This document shows positions 9,493 through 18,134 of a stretch of 49,481 bases of DNA, one piece after another. Numbering within the stretch: position 1 is the first letter of the stretch; the number at the start of each line of letters is the position of its first letter. The DNA lies in contig NZ_JAGPXY010000047.1 in NCBI RefSeq assembly GCF_018070325.1, positions 1 to 49,481 on the forward strand, given 5' to 3'. The DNA comes from Micromonospora sp. H61 (GTDB taxonomy: Bacteria; Actinomycetota; Actinomycetes; Mycobacteriales; Micromonosporaceae). Both the position numbers and the translations under genes were made by a program. The notes below the pieces were generated by a model. That model made no database searches. It was not told the DNA's origin and was given only the letters and a program-made list of their open reading frames with translations.

Positions 9493-9561
9493 CGATCTTG
9501 CACTTGCTGTCCCGGCATAAGGGGCGTCCCACTCATGTCGACAACCAAAAGTGCAAGATCG
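9493..9561. repeat. Long-armed intergenic inverted repeat (family B) between convergent genes
   Basis: CGATCTTGCACTT (9493-9505) and AAGTGCAAGATCG (9549-9561) are perfect 13-base arms around a 43-base spacer that can extend the stem with TGTC/GACA and TTG/CAA. It lies between the convergent aldo-keto reductase and alpha/beta hydrolase genes, in a 148-base gap with no other feature. It could end both transcripts, but the arm sequence is one I recall as recurrent in Micromonospora intergenic DNA. Confidence 0.7.
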
Positions 9562-9597
9562 GCGGGGTGGGGCGGGGCGCGGGGCGGGGCGGCGGGG

Positions 9598-10572
9598 TTA
9601 CCGACGGGTCGGGGCGTCGTTCGTCGGCGCTGGCTCACCCTCGTAGAGGGCGACGTACCGCCGACGCCACTCGTCACCGTCGGCGCCGAGGGCGGCGAGG
9701 TTGAGGGTGTTGTGTTCGACGCCCAACGCCGCCGGCAGGGTGCACACCCGCAGCGGTATCGCGTTCGCGTCGGCGATGCGGCGCGGCACGTCGACCGCTG
9801 CCCTGAGGTCCACCACGCCGTCGAGCGGGCTGATCGCGACCGCCGCGGACCGTAGACCGACCCGCCGGGGCGGTTTCGGCAGGCTACGGGCGATCGTCAG
9901 GTACTGGGTGACGGCGGCGAGCGAGTATCCGCGCGACGTGACGCGATCCCGCAGAACGCGGCGCCCGTACAGCACGATGAGCGGTCTCACCGCGTAGGCC
10001 GGTGCCTGTCGCGGATTCGGGCCGAAGAACGGCGACAGCAACAGCAGATGCCGTACGACGTTGCCCGGCACCTGGGCCAGCCAGGCGGCCAGCACGGCGC
10101 CGCCGGAGATCCCCACGACACCGACCTCGTCTCCCAGGGCCGCCGCGACGGCCCAGCCCTGCGCGGCGTACGTCGTCAGCTCACCGGCCTCGACCCGGTG
10201 GTGGGCCCGCCGGTCGACGGTCCCGTGCTGGGGCGCCCGGGGAGCCCAGACGTTGTACCCGCTGTCGAAGAACTCCTCGGCCAGCCCTTCGTACTGCTCG
10301 GGCGCGAGGGTGTACCCGTGCAACAGCAGCACGGCCCGGCCGGTACGGGAGCCATGGCTCAGCAGGCGACTGCGCGACTCCGGTCGCACCGCCGGATCGG
10401 CCGCCTCGGCGGCGATGATGGCCGCGGCGGCCCGGGTGGCGGTGTCGAAGTCGAGCGGTCGGGCCGGCGCGACCCGTAGCCCACGGCGGCCCACCGGCCA
10501 GAGGTAGAGCCCGGCGACCGCCGCCCCGACGAGCGCCAACCCGCCGACGAGAAGCGCGATGATCTCCGGCAT
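9598..10572 (-). CDS. Membrane-anchored alpha/beta hydrolase
   Basis: A 324-residue protein with one N-terminal membrane segment (about residues 4-26, IIALLVGGLALVGAAVAGLYLW) and an alpha/beta hydrolase domain. Visible features are the oxyanion-hole HGY (about 85-87), the nucleophile elbow GISGG with Ser156, and a late EHNTLN segment that would carry the catalytic His. It resembles serine esterases/lipases of the carboxylesterase type, probably facing outside and anchored by the N-terminal helix. No Shine-Dalgarno is evident before the ATG. It is the last minus-strand gene before the family B repeat. Substrate unknown. Confidence 0.8.
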   Translation of the reverse strand: MPEIIALLVGGLALVGAAVAGLYLWPVGRRGLRVAPARPLDFDTATRAAAAIIAAEAADPAVRPESRSRLLSHGSRTGRAVLLLHGYTLAPEQYEGLAEEFFDSGYNVWAPRAPQHGTVDRRAHHRVEAGELTTYAAQGWAVAAALGDEVGVVGISGGAVLAAWLAQVPGNVVRHLLLLSPFFGPNPRQAPAYAVRPLIVLYGRRVLRDRVTSRGYSLAAVTQYLTIARSLPKPPRRVGLRSAAVAISPLDGVVDLRAAVDVPRRIADANAIPLRVCTLPAALGVEHNTLNLAALGADGDEWRRRYVALYEGEPAPTNDAPTRR

Positions 10573-10613
10573 GGTCAGATGCTGACAGGGGCTGCGCTCG
10601 GCGTCGGCTGAGG

Positions 10614-10641
10614 GGGTGCACCCGGGTGACCGGGCGCACCC
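10614..10641 (-). terminator. Hairpin after the GNAT-like gene
   Basis: A 12-base stem (GGGTGCACCCGG against CCGGGCGCACCC, one wobble) with a GTGA loop lies just past the stop of the GNAT-like gene and before the hydrolase start. It fits an intrinsic terminator without a U-tract, as is usual in actinomycetes. Confidence 0.5.
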
Positions 10642-10647
10642 GGTCAG

Positions 10648-11544
10648 CTATTCCTGGCTGTTCGGGGGCGCGAAGACGACCCGGGAGCGCAACTGCCGAA
10701 AGCCGGTCCGCTCCAGCTCCGCCAGCACGGTCACCCGGTGCGACTGCACGTCGGCGATGACCTCGCGGGCACCGCCGGCGGCCAGCACCCGGACCGCCTC
10801 GGCCAGCAGCTCGGGCCGGGCCGCCTCGTCGAGCAGGCCGAGATAGGCGAGCAGTGGGAAGCAGGCATCGCCGGCCGTTCCGGCCAGGCCCACCGGTTTA
10901 CCGGCGTCCACCGCGACGCGCCACCCCTCGGTGGCGTCGCCCAGCCAGGCCAGCGGGTCGGTGGCCAGGTCGACACCGCTGACCGCTAGTGCGTTCTCGA
11001 CGCCGGTCAGCACGTCCGGCTCGGCGATCCGGGCAACCAGGGCTTTGATCTCCGCCGCGTCGACGGGCGCGCGGAAGTCGTACCGCCCGGAGGACGCCGG
11101 CAGTGGGGTGCCCGTCCAGGAGCAGCGGAGCCGCTCCCCCCGCTCGACCAGCCCGGCGAGCCGGGCGGCCTCCATGGGTGCCCGGACCACTGCCAGCACC
11201 TCGGGTCGACGCCGCCAGTGCGCCGGCAGCGCGGCGTAGTACAGCACGGGACCGCCCAGCGCCTCGTGGGCGGCGCGCAGCAGCTCGGCGCCCACCTCCG
11301 GCTCGGCGTCCAGGTCGAACCGTTCCAGCCATGGGGCACCGATGGCACGTGGCGGGAGGACCCAGGCCGCTCGACCGACCACCCGGCCGGCACGGAGGGC
11401 GACCCAGGTGTGCTCGGGACGGTAGCCGCCGCCGGCGATCCCGTCGGCGTACGCGACCTGGCGCAGTTGGGGCAGCGGATCAGGCATGGAGTCGAACAGG
11501 TTTTCCTCGCCCGCGACGAGCGGACGGATGACGAGATCAGTCAT
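10648..11544 (-). CDS. GNAT-like N-acetyltransferase-fold protein
   Basis: A 298-residue soluble protein starting TDLVIRPLVAGEENLF. The early RPL start, the VALRAGRVVGRAAWVLPP strand segment and the later WRVAVDAGKPVGLAGTAG followed by LAEAVRVLAAGGAREVIADVQ resemble two GNAT-type half domains in tandem. No fully canonical acetyl-CoA loop is obvious, so this is a fold-level call. The ATG at 11544 has GGAGG eight bases upstream; the frame stays open far upstream through the LtrA gene, but that is an antisense-free accident. A 16-codon ORF with a much stronger ribosome site ends 32 bases upstream. The gene probably follows the LtrA-family gene in one transcript. Confidence 0.6.
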   Translation of the reverse strand: MTDLVIRPLVAGEENLFDSMPDPLPQLRQVAYADGIAGGGYRPEHTWVALRAGRVVGRAAWVLPPRAIGAPWLERFDLDAEPEVGAELLRAAHEALGGPVLYYAALPAHWRRRPEVLAVVRAPMEAARLAGLVERGERLRCSWTGTPLPASSGRYDFRAPVDAAEIKALVARIAEPDVLTGVENALAVSGVDLATDPLAWLGDATEGWRVAVDAGKPVGLAGTAGDACFPLLAYLGLLDEAARPELLAEAVRVLAAGGAREVIADVQSHRVTVLAELERTGFRQLRSRVVFAPPNSQE

Positions 11545-11576
11545 GGGTTGGTCCTCCGGGAAGCGCGCGCCCCGGA

Positions 11577-11627
11577 TCAGATCCGCGCGGACGCCGGAGC
11601 GCGGAGGGGGCGCAGAACATCGGACAT
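11577..11627 (-). CDS. Short upstream ORF with a near-ideal Shine-Dalgarno (possible leader peptide)
   Basis: ATG at 11627 to TGA at 11577-11579 encodes the 16-residue MSDVLRPLRAPASARI. AAGGAGGTCA precedes the ATG with eight bases between GGAGG and the start, among the best ribosome sites in the window. The frame differs from that of the GNAT-like gene, which starts 32 bases downstream with its own GGAGG site. It may be a translated leader controlling the downstream gene, or a small protein in its own right. Confidence 0.5.
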   Translation of the reverse strand: MSDVLRPLRAPASARI

Positions 11628-11702
11628 TGTTCTGACCTCCTTCCAGCTCGACGGCGTGCCCGACGACCTTACGCGCCGGGGTCGCCGGCACGCAACGGAT
11701 CG

Positions 11703-12902
11703 TCACAGCGTCGGGTTGGTTTCCGCCCCACGCTTGTGGGCACGCTGGTCGTACACGGTGATGCCGGCCAGGATGATCGCCGCGACGGCCGCCACGGCGA
11801 CCGGCGGGAGCAGCACCATCGGTGGGGCCGCCAGGACGAGCGCCACCACGCCGAAGTACAGCGCCCGACACCGCGGGGCGGATCGGTTGGCCCGCTCCAG
11901 GGTGCTCCGCCCGATCAGGAACAGCACCGGGCCGCCGAAGATGATGGCCACCAGAGCCCAGTCGATCGGCGGGTGCGGATCCTCGATGACCTGTCCGAAG
12001 CCGACGGCGGTGCAGATGATGCCACCGACGATCAACAGCAGGCTGTAGCTCGCCCACCGCGACAGTTGGATCCCCTCCCCGCTCGGGGTCGAGGCATGGC
12101 CGGATCTGACGTGGTAGAAGTAGATCCGCCAGAACGAGACGACCGCCACGAACGAGGCGACGAGGGTGATGGTTCCCTCGGTGGTGAAGCCCGGGAAGCT
12201 GACCGCGGCGCCGGCTTCGAGCACCACCTCGGCGAGGGCGATCATGAAGAACTGGTTGTACCGCTCGGCGAGATGCTCCTGCGAGACGGTGACCCCCGAG
12301 CTGGTGAGCTGTCTCCTTCCCATCCGGGGCAGGGGGTAGGTGGTGGCGGCGCCGATCAGCTCGATGGCGAGGGCGAGGGTCCAGAAGATGCCCCGACCGA
12401 GGCCACCACTGATGCCGCCGCTGATCCAGAGCACGCTGGACGCCAGGTGCCAGGTCAGCACCCGGAGCGCGAACGCCTGGCCCGCGTGACCCCGCAGGGC
12501 GAGCGACGTGAAGAGCGGTCGACCGACCTGGATGACGACGTAGGTGCAGGCGAATATCACGCCGCGTTGGCCGAATGCCTGCGGCAGGGTGACCGCCAGC
12601 ACCAGCGTGCCGAACATCGTCGCCAGCAGGACGGCCTGCAGGTCGGGGCGCCGGGGGTCGTAGGTGCTCGCCAGCAGGGCGTTGAGCGACCAGATCATCC
12701 ACATCGCCGTGAAGAACAGGACGGTCTGACCGGCCTCGGACAGCAACGCATGCCGGACGATGGTCAGGTCGTCCGCGATCCGCCCGGCGAGGCGGGCCAG
12801 CGCGAAGACGTAGACGATGTCGAAGAGCAGTTCCAGGACGGTCGCCGAGCGGGGGCTCCTACTGTCCCCGAGCCCACGAAAGAACTCGGTGCGCGTCAGC
12901 AC
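11703..12902 (-). CDS. LtrA-family (low temperature requirement A) membrane protein
   Basis: A 399-residue polytopic membrane protein with roughly ten to twelve hydrophobic segments. The N-terminal ATVLELLFDIVYVFALARLA and the central VSQEHLAERYNQFFMIALAE signature are diagnostic of the LtrA family, named from a Listeria protein needed for growth in the cold; the biochemical role of the family is not established. The GTG start at 12902 has no clear Shine-Dalgarno. The C-terminus is basic (VYDQRAHKRGAETNPTL). It is followed by the short ORF and the GNAT-like gene on the same strand. Confidence 0.85.
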   Translation of the reverse strand: MLTRTEFFRGLGDSRSPRSATVLELLFDIVYVFALARLAGRIADDLTIVRHALLSEAGQTVLFFTAMWMIWSLNALLASTYDPRRPDLQAVLLATMFGTLVLAVTLPQAFGQRGVIFACTYVVIQVGRPLFTSLALRGHAGQAFALRVLTWHLASSVLWISGGISGGLGRGIFWTLALAIELIGAATTYPLPRMGRRQLTSSGVTVSQEHLAERYNQFFMIALAEVVLEAGAAVSFPGFTTEGTITLVASFVAVVSFWRIYFYHVRSGHASTPSGEGIQLSRWASYSLLLIVGGIICTAVGFGQVIEDPHPPIDWALVAIIFGGPVLFLIGRSTLERANRSAPRCRALYFGVVALVLAAPPMVLLPPVAVAAVAAIILAGITVYDQRAHKRGAETNPTL

Positions 12903-13017
12903 GGACGGCGAGACAGCTCAGCCGGCCAGGGCCGCCGGCACGGGCACACCACTGTGGTGACCCTGTTCCGCTGCCATCGCCCCCGAGCCTCCCTCGCCGA
13001 CCGGCCCCGCTTGATCC

Positions 13018-14559
13018 CTATCTGCGTATTTTATCCATCTTCATCGGGTCGCCGTCGCTGATGGCGGATACCGGGTCGTCGGTACGCCGGATCATCTGTG
13101 CCGTCACCCTGCGGTACGAGCCCGGGTCGACCGGGAACAGCCACTGCCGGGCCCGGGTCAGCGGGCCGACGTTGAGCCCCAACTCGTCGAGCACCTCGTC
13201 GACGTTGTGCATCGAGAACGGGATGATGTTCGTGCCGCGAGCGTGTCGTCCGTTGGTGCGCTTCGTCATCCAGAACAGCCGGGCGCGCACCTCGTCACGC
13301 ATCCGGACCTCGGTCGGCAGTGTGAGCCCACCCCGCAGGTACGCGGCCGTCCAGACCGCCGCCATCTCCGCGCTGAGCGGGCTGAAGAACGACGAGTTGT
13401 AGCCGGCGAACGTCAGCCGCGGCACGCCGATCGGCAGGATCTGCCGGTAGAGCATGAAGTTGCCGGCGTCGTCCTGGAGCCGGGCGTGCAACGCGTCGTC
13501 GAAGAACGGCACGTGCTGGCGGAAGCCGGTGCCACAGATCACCAGGTCGGCGGGGAGCACCGTGCCGTCGGCCAGGCGGGCGGCGGGCCGCCCACCGTCG
13601 ACCAGCAACTCGGTGATCACCTGCTCCCGGTGCACGGCGATGCGGCCGTCGGTGACCCGCTCGAAGAACCCCTCGGTGGCGAGGCTGACAGTGCTGCGGG
13701 CGATGTCCTCGAAGCTGCCGTTGGGCACGAGACCCAGCTCGCGCAGGTTGAACTGCCGGGTCGCGACCGAGCCGACACTGTCGACCATGCGCCGGCGCAG
13801 ACCGTTCCCCGGGCCGTGCAGGAACCGCTCGAAGCCCTTCAGGTGCAGGTAGCGGAAGAGCGCCTCACCCATCCGGGTGAGCAGCAGGTACTTGTAGTTG
13901 AGCGCACCACCGAGCTTGCGGGGCATCTTCCAGAGCAGCTCGCGCGCCACCACGTGGGTCTGGGCGGCTACCTCGCTCACCGGGACCGCCACGTCGCAGG
14001 ACGACTTGCCGTACCCGACCACGAGGACGTTCTTACCTCGAGCCGCCTCGATGTCGTGGAACTCCCCCGTCGCCAGTACGCGCCCTCCGGCGGCGGCGAA
14101 GCTCGCGTGCCCGTCGAAGGACGGGACGAACGGGTCGGAGAAGATGCCGTTGGCGACGATCAGGTGGTCGTACCGTTCCACAGTCAGCGGGTCCTGGGCG
14201 CCCGCCGGCCGCGAGGTGACCAGCCACCCGGTCTCGTCGTTGACCAACTCGGCCGAGGCGACCTCAGTGGACAGGCGCAGCGCGCTGGCCAGCCCGAACT
14301 TCTCCACGTAGCTCTCCAGGTACCGCTGGACCTGCTCACCCGACGGCCACTGCGGGTAGTCGGCGGGCATCGGCAGGTCGGAGAGGTGGTAGGTGCCCTT
14401 GTCGTTCTGGGTGTGCAGGCCGGGGTAACGCCGGGTACGGCTCCACACCCCACCGACGTCGGGCGCGCGCTCGAACACTGTGACGTCGAATCCGCTCTGC
14501 CGCAGCACCTTCGCTGCGCTCACACCGGCGAATCCGGCACCAACGACGGCAATCCTCAT
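13018..14559 (-). CDS. Flavin-containing monooxygenase / Baeyer-Villiger-type oxidoreductase
   Basis: A 513-residue NAD(P)H- and FAD-dependent monooxygenase. The FAD-binding motif GAGFAG is at residues 7-12, with ERAPDVGGVWSRTRRYPGL following as in flavin monooxygenases. A second Rossmann motif VVGYGKSSCD binds NADPH, and the CGTGF segment (DLVICGTGFRQH) is near the end. A GGAGGAGATC site precedes the ATG. It is divergent from an AraC-type regulator with a 215-base gap, so that regulator probably controls it. The physiological substrate (ketone, amine or sulfide) is not evident. No obvious signal peptide; likely cytosolic. Confidence 0.85.
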   Translation of the reverse strand: MRIAVVGAGFAGVSAAKVLRQSGFDVTVFERAPDVGGVWSRTRRYPGLHTQNDKGTYHLSDLPMPADYPQWPSGEQVQRYLESYVEKFGLASALRLSTEVASAELVNDETGWLVTSRPAGAQDPLTVERYDHLIVANGIFSDPFVPSFDGHASFAAAGGRVLATGEFHDIEAARGKNVLVVGYGKSSCDVAVPVSEVAAQTHVVARELLWKMPRKLGGALNYKYLLLTRMGEALFRYLHLKGFERFLHGPGNGLRRRMVDSVGSVATRQFNLRELGLVPNGSFEDIARSTVSLATEGFFERVTDGRIAVHREQVITELLVDGGRPAARLADGTVLPADLVICGTGFRQHVPFFDDALHARLQDDAGNFMLYRQILPIGVPRLTFAGYNSSFFSPLSAEMAAVWTAAYLRGGLTLPTEVRMRDEVRARLFWMTKRTNGRHARGTNIIPFSMHNVDEVLDELGLNVGPLTRARQWLFPVDPGSYRRVTAQMIRRTDDPVSAISDGDPMKMDKIRR

Positions 14560-14608
14560 GATCTCCTCCGAAGGACGTGCGAACGGTGCCGACGCTGACC
14601 GCCCGCGG

Positions 14609-14628
14609 TGCTCGCACGCTAGCGAGCA
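14609..14628. promoter_or_regulatory. Inverted repeat in the monooxygenase/AraC divergent control region
   Basis: TGCTCGC (14609-14615) and GCGAGCA (14622-14628) form a 7-base dyad with a 6-base spacer containing CTAG, in the 215-base gap between the divergent genes. It may be a regulator site. Nothing else in this gap stands out except good ribosome sites at both ends. Confidence 0.35.
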
Positions 14629-14774
14629 GGCCGGGAAGTTCGCTATCCGCGCGACGCGGGCGCTGTCCGCAGTACGCGGCCGGACCCTTTTCCTGTCGGG
14701 TCGACGGCTTTCGGGTCTGGTCCGGCCCGGTCACGCCTTACGGTCAGCGCGACGGGACGCCCGGGAGGTGTCGG

Positions 14775-15737
14775 ATGGATGCGATGACGGTCCGGACGGA
14801 CGACGTCGACCAGGCTCGCGCCGAGGTGGGCCGGGTCTTCTGTCCCCACCGGCTCACCCCGCAGGCGGGTGTGCACAGCGTGCAACTGCGGATGGCGGCT
14901 CGCCGGGCCGGCGGTGTGGGCGTCATCGACCTGGACTACGGGCAGGCGGTGCGCATCCAACCGCCCGCGTTGGAGACCTTCTACCTCGTCCAGATCCCCA
15001 GCGCCGGCAGCACGATGGTCCGGCACGCCGGTCAGACAGTGACCTCGACCCCCGACGTCGCCTCGGTGCTGTCCCCGTACGACTCCTCGGACATGCGGTG
15101 GTCCGAGGGATCGCCCCACCGGATCTTCTACGCCGACCGGCGAGCCGTCGACCGGGAACTCGCCCGCCTACTGGGCCACCCGGTGGACGACCCGGTCCGC
15201 CTCGACGTCGGCATGCTCATGACCACGCCGACCGCGCGGGCGTGGGCGCGCGGGGTGGCGTTCCTCGCCGACGAGCTGTCCCAGCCGGCGGACGCGTCCC
15301 TGTTCGACCACCCACAGGTGGCCGCCCGTTTCGAACAGGGACTCATCGGCAAGCTGTTGCTGGCCCATCAGCACAGCCACTCCCACCTGCTGGCCGAGCC
15401 GGGCCAGCACGCCCACCCCGGGCGTCTCGTCCGCCGGGCCTGCGCCCTGATCTCCGAACACCACGGGGAGGCACTGACCGTCGGCGACGTCGCCGAGGCG
15501 CTACGGGTGAGCGTACGAACACTGCAGGACTGCTTCCGCCGTGAGTTGCAGACCACCCCTACCGCGTACCTGCGGGCCTGCCGGCTCGACGCGGCGCGCC
15601 GCACGCTCCGGTCGGCCGAGCCGGGGGCGTCCGTGACGACTGTTGCCCTGCAACACGGCTTCGTGCACCTCGGCCGGTTCGCTACCGAGTACCGGAGCCG
15701 CTTCGGCGAGACGCCGTCCACGACCCTGCGTCGGTGA
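14775..15737 (+). CDS. AraC-family transcriptional regulator
   Basis: A 320-residue regulator with an N-terminal cupin-like AraC-binding domain (about 20-190, including QAVRIQPPALETFYLVQIP) and a C-terminal double helix-turn-helix (about 225-318: LTVGDVAEALRVSVRTLQDCFRRELQ, then VTTVALQHGFVHLGRFATEYRSRFGETPS). The ATG at 14775 has GGAGG six bases upstream; a longer open frame begins 198 bases earlier but lacks this. It is divergent from the flavin monooxygenase gene and convergent with the exported glycosidase-fold gene (seven-base gap). It likely activates the monooxygenase in response to a small ligand. Confidence 0.9.
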   Translation: MDAMTVRTDDVDQARAEVGRVFCPHRLTPQAGVHSVQLRMAARRAGGVGVIDLDYGQAVRIQPPALETFYLVQIPSAGSTMVRHAGQTVTSTPDVASVLSPYDSSDMRWSEGSPHRIFYADRRAVDRELARLLGHPVDDPVRLDVGMLMTTPTARAWARGVAFLADELSQPADASLFDHPQVAARFEQGLIGKLLLAHQHSHSHLLAEPGQHAHPGRLVRRACALISEHHGEALTVGDVAEALRVSVRTLQDCFRRELQTTPTAYLRACRLDAARRTLRSAEPGASVTTVALQHGFVHLGRFATEYRSRFGETPSTTLRR

Positions 15738-15744
15738 CGACCGG

Positions 15745-16773
15745 TCAGACCGCCCGGGCCACGCAGATCCGGGCGCCCAGGCGTGGACCCGCCTCGTAGA
15801 TCAGGTAGCCCACGCCGCCGTCGGTGCCGAAGCTCGGTGACGCGACCCGACCGTTGTCGGAGGCGATCGGGCTGTGGAACACCCCGAGATGCACCTCCCG
15901 GTCGAAGCCGTTGCCGACCTCGGTGAGGTGCATTCGACCGTCACCGCCGTGGTAGACGACGTACGCGGTGCCGTTGCGGGTGAGCAGATGTGGTGCGGAG
16001 ATGTCGCTCAGGCCGTCGCCGGCCGGCGAGATCAGCGGCTCCGGGGCGAACTGCCACTGGTCCCAGCCGTTCGGCGACCAACCCCAGAAGATCTTCCGGG
16101 TGCCGGGCCGCACGGTGTGCGCTCCCATGTAGAGCATCACGTACTTGTTGGCGAGCCCGGTCACCCGGTGCTCGAAGACCCGGGCGTACGACGTCTCGGT
16201 GGTGTTCGGCACGAGCCTGGTGCTCAGGATCGGCGTCTCGTCGCTGAAGGTGATGCCGTCTCGGGACCGGGCCACCCGGGTAGTGGTGTTCTCCCCGTGG
16301 AAGTAGAGGAAGAACTCCCGGCTGGAGGCGTTCCAGACGACGTGCGGGGACGAGACGTGGCTGACCGTCGTGGTCGGTAGCACCCGGTCGACGATGGGGT
16401 TGCCGGGGTGCTCGGTGTAGGGGCCTTCCAGCCGGTCGGCGTAGGCGAGGCAGATCCCGCCGGGCGCGTCGTGCGGGGCGTAGTAGAGGTAGTACCGCCC
16501 CTTGGCGCCGGTGATCTTGTCGTAGACCCCGCGCACACAGGGAAAGATCGTTTCGCCGGTGGGGTTGTAGGCCAGTGGGCGGTCGAACGCGTCGCGGACG
16601 TACCGGTAGCTGGGGAAACCGGCCGGCCCGGCCAGCGCCGGCGCGCCCTGGAGCAGGGTGCCGGCACCGCCGGCGGCGGAGGCGGCGCCGAGCAGCGCCG
16701 CGCCACGCAACAGCCCGCGCCGGCTCAGCTCGGTGGGTCGGCCGGAGGGCGGATTCGGGTACGGGTGTGCCAT
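15745..16773 (-). CDS. Tat-exported five-bladed beta-propeller glycoside hydrolase-like protein
   Basis: A 342-residue secreted protein. The Tat signal SRRGLLRG (residues 17-24) is followed by an Ala-rich hydrophobic stretch and an APALAGPAG cleavage region. The mature part has repeating blade motifs (RYYLYYAPHDAPGGICLAYADRL, SPHVVWNASSREFFLYFHG, NKYVMLYMGAH, SAPHLLTRNGTAYVVYHGG, VGYLIYEAG) as in the GH43/GH62/GH130 propeller superfamily. I cannot place it in one CAZy family. GGAG lies seven bases before the ATG at 16773. It is divergent from the LacI/FAD-oxidoreductase/importer locus and shares a control region with two matching operators, so it probably releases or processes the sugar that the locus takes up. 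Confidence 0.7.
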   Translation of the reverse strand: MAHPYPNPPSGRPTELSRRGLLRGAALLGAASAAGGAGTLLQGAPALAGPAGFPSYRYVRDAFDRPLAYNPTGETIFPCVRGVYDKITGAKGRYYLYYAPHDAPGGICLAYADRLEGPYTEHPGNPIVDRVLPTTTVSHVSSPHVVWNASSREFFLYFHGENTTTRVARSRDGITFSDETPILSTRLVPNTTETSYARVFEHRVTGLANKYVMLYMGAHTVRPGTRKIFWGWSPNGWDQWQFAPEPLISPAGDGLSDISAPHLLTRNGTAYVVYHGGDGRMHLTEVGNGFDREVHLGVFHSPIASDNGRVASPSFGTDGGVGYLIYEAGPRLGARICVARAV

Positions 16774-16957
16774 CTGGTGTCTCCGATCGTGAGGGGACGC
16801 TCGTCGATCGCGGAGCGTGAGTGGTGGCGCGACGGCGGCCCGGAAGGCACTGACGAGAGCGCAACCAGCGTCACTGTCGGTGATGTGGCTGCCTGGCCGG
16901 TGGCCCGGGGTCGTCATCGACGAGTCTGGCCGGGTCCTCAGTCGACCGTCAAGGTGC

Positions 16958-17068
16958 TAATACGAATTATCGAGCGGCTTTCGTCGGCAGAACTTCTCCG
17001 CCCGAGGGTCTTGACGGCGACGCCGGATGCGCCGCACCATTTCACCTCACCGACGCTAATGCGTATTA
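16958..17068. promoter_or_regulatory. Paired TAATNCGNATTA operators in the divergent sugar-locus control region
   Basis: TAATACGAATTA (16958-16969) and TAATGCGTATTA (17057-17068) are both preceded by GC and share TAAT-N-CG-N-ATTA, a LacI-type dyad with central CG. They lie in the 320-base gap between the exported propeller gene (start 16773) and the LacI gene (start 17094), the second only 26 bases before the latter. Their centres are 99 bases apart, so looping is possible. No other gene is evident in the gap. Confidence 0.82.
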
Positions 17069-17093
17069 CCCCGGTAACGATTGGACACGGAAC

Positions 17094-18134
17094 GTGACTG
17101 GTTCGCGCAGGCGAGTCACCCAGCACGACATCGCCCGGATGACAGGCGTCAGCCAGGCGACCGTCTCGCTGGTGCTCAACGGCCGCGACGACGGCAACGT
17201 CAGGATCGCCCCGGAAACCCGGGAACGGGTCCTGCACGCCATCCGCACCACCGGATACGTCGCCGACCCGGTCGCCCGCCGGCTCGCCGCGCGGCACAAC
17301 CGCATCCTCGGTGTCTTCACCTACGAGCCGGTCTTTCCCACCGGCACCGGCGACTTCTACCACCCGTTCCTGGTCGGCATCGAGGAGTGCGCCGAACGGC
17401 TCGGCTGTGACCTGCTGCTGCTCACCAGCGCGCCGGTGGCGGGCGGCCGGCGGCGGATATTCCACGACGACAACCGGCTCCGCCTGGCCGACGGCTGCGT
17501 CCTGCTCGGTCGATCGCTGGACCATGACGAGCTGACCCGGCTGGTCACCGAGGGCCAACCGTTCGTCTCGGTCGGCCGCCGCGACGACGCGGGCGGGCCA
17601 GTGCCCTACGTCGGCGCCGACTACCCGACCGCCACCGCCGCCGTGGTACGCCGCGCACTGGCCGCAGGTCACACCGCGCTGGCCTACCTGGGCCAGGGCT
17701 CCGGCCCCGAGTCGCACGCCGACCGGATGCGCGGCTTCCGGGCCGCGCTCGACGAGGCCGGACGCACGCCACGGCACCTGCCGACCACCGACCGCTCCCC
17801 CGCGGAACTGCTCGACGCCCTGCTCGCGGCGGGCGTCACGGCGGCGGTGGTCGAGGAGTACGCCGACGGTGTGGCCATCGCCCAGCTGGCCCGCGAACGG
17901 GGCCTCGACATCCCGGGTGACCTGTCCATCCTGGCGCTCGGCGACCCGACCCGGCCGGCCAGCACCGACATCGACTTCACCGGCTTCCGCATCCCCCGCC
18001 GCGAGATGGGGTGGCAGTCCGTCGAGGTGTTGACCGGGCTGCTCGAGGCGGACCCGGAAACCGTGCCGCAGCGGCTGGTGCCCTGCCAGCCCGTCGACGG
18101 CGCCACCCTCGCGCCGCCGAAGGTGACCCCGTGA
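17094..18134 (+). CDS. LacI-family regulator of the FAD-oxidoreductase/importer locus
   Basis: A 346-residue repressor. The helix-turn-helix is at about residues 7-60 (VTQHDIARMTGVSQATVSLVLNG, then TRERVLHAIRTTGYVADPVARRLA). The effector-binding domain has an extended insertion around FTYEPVFPTGTGDFYHPFL. The GTG at 17094 lies 26 bases after a TAATNCGNATTA operator. The last codon overlaps the GTG of the next gene (GTGA), so the regulator is the first gene of the operon and is very probably autoregulated. The effector is unknown but likely the sugar handled by the downstream importer and oxidoreductase. Confidence 0.92.
   Translation: MTGSRRRVTQHDIARMTGVSQATVSLVLNGRDDGNVRIAPETRERVLHAIRTTGYVADPVARRLAARHNRILGVFTYEPVFPTGTGDFYHPFLVGIEECAERLGCDLLLLTSAPVAGGRRRIFHDDNRLRLADGCVLLGRSLDHDELTRLVTEGQPFVSVGRRDDAGGPVPYVGADYPTATAAVVRRALAAGHTALAYLGQGSGPESHADRMRGFRAALDEAGRTPRHLPTTDRSPAELLDALLAAGVTAAVVEEYADGVAIAQLARERGLDIPGDLSILALGDPTRPASTDIDFTGFRIPRREMGWQSVEVLTGLLEADPETVPQRLVPCQPVDGATLAPPKVTP

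Noticed and set aside
10648..12702. Extension of the GNAT-like frame through the LtrA gene
   Set aside because: The upstream part overlaps the LtrA coding sequence in another frame of the same strand. A GGAGG site marks the ATG at 11544.
15745..16773. Assignment of the exported propeller protein to GH43 proper
   Set aside because: The fold pattern fits, but the HPDP-type Asp motif and the TEGP-type Glu motif of GH43 seen in the gene at 41120-42745 are not visible here.
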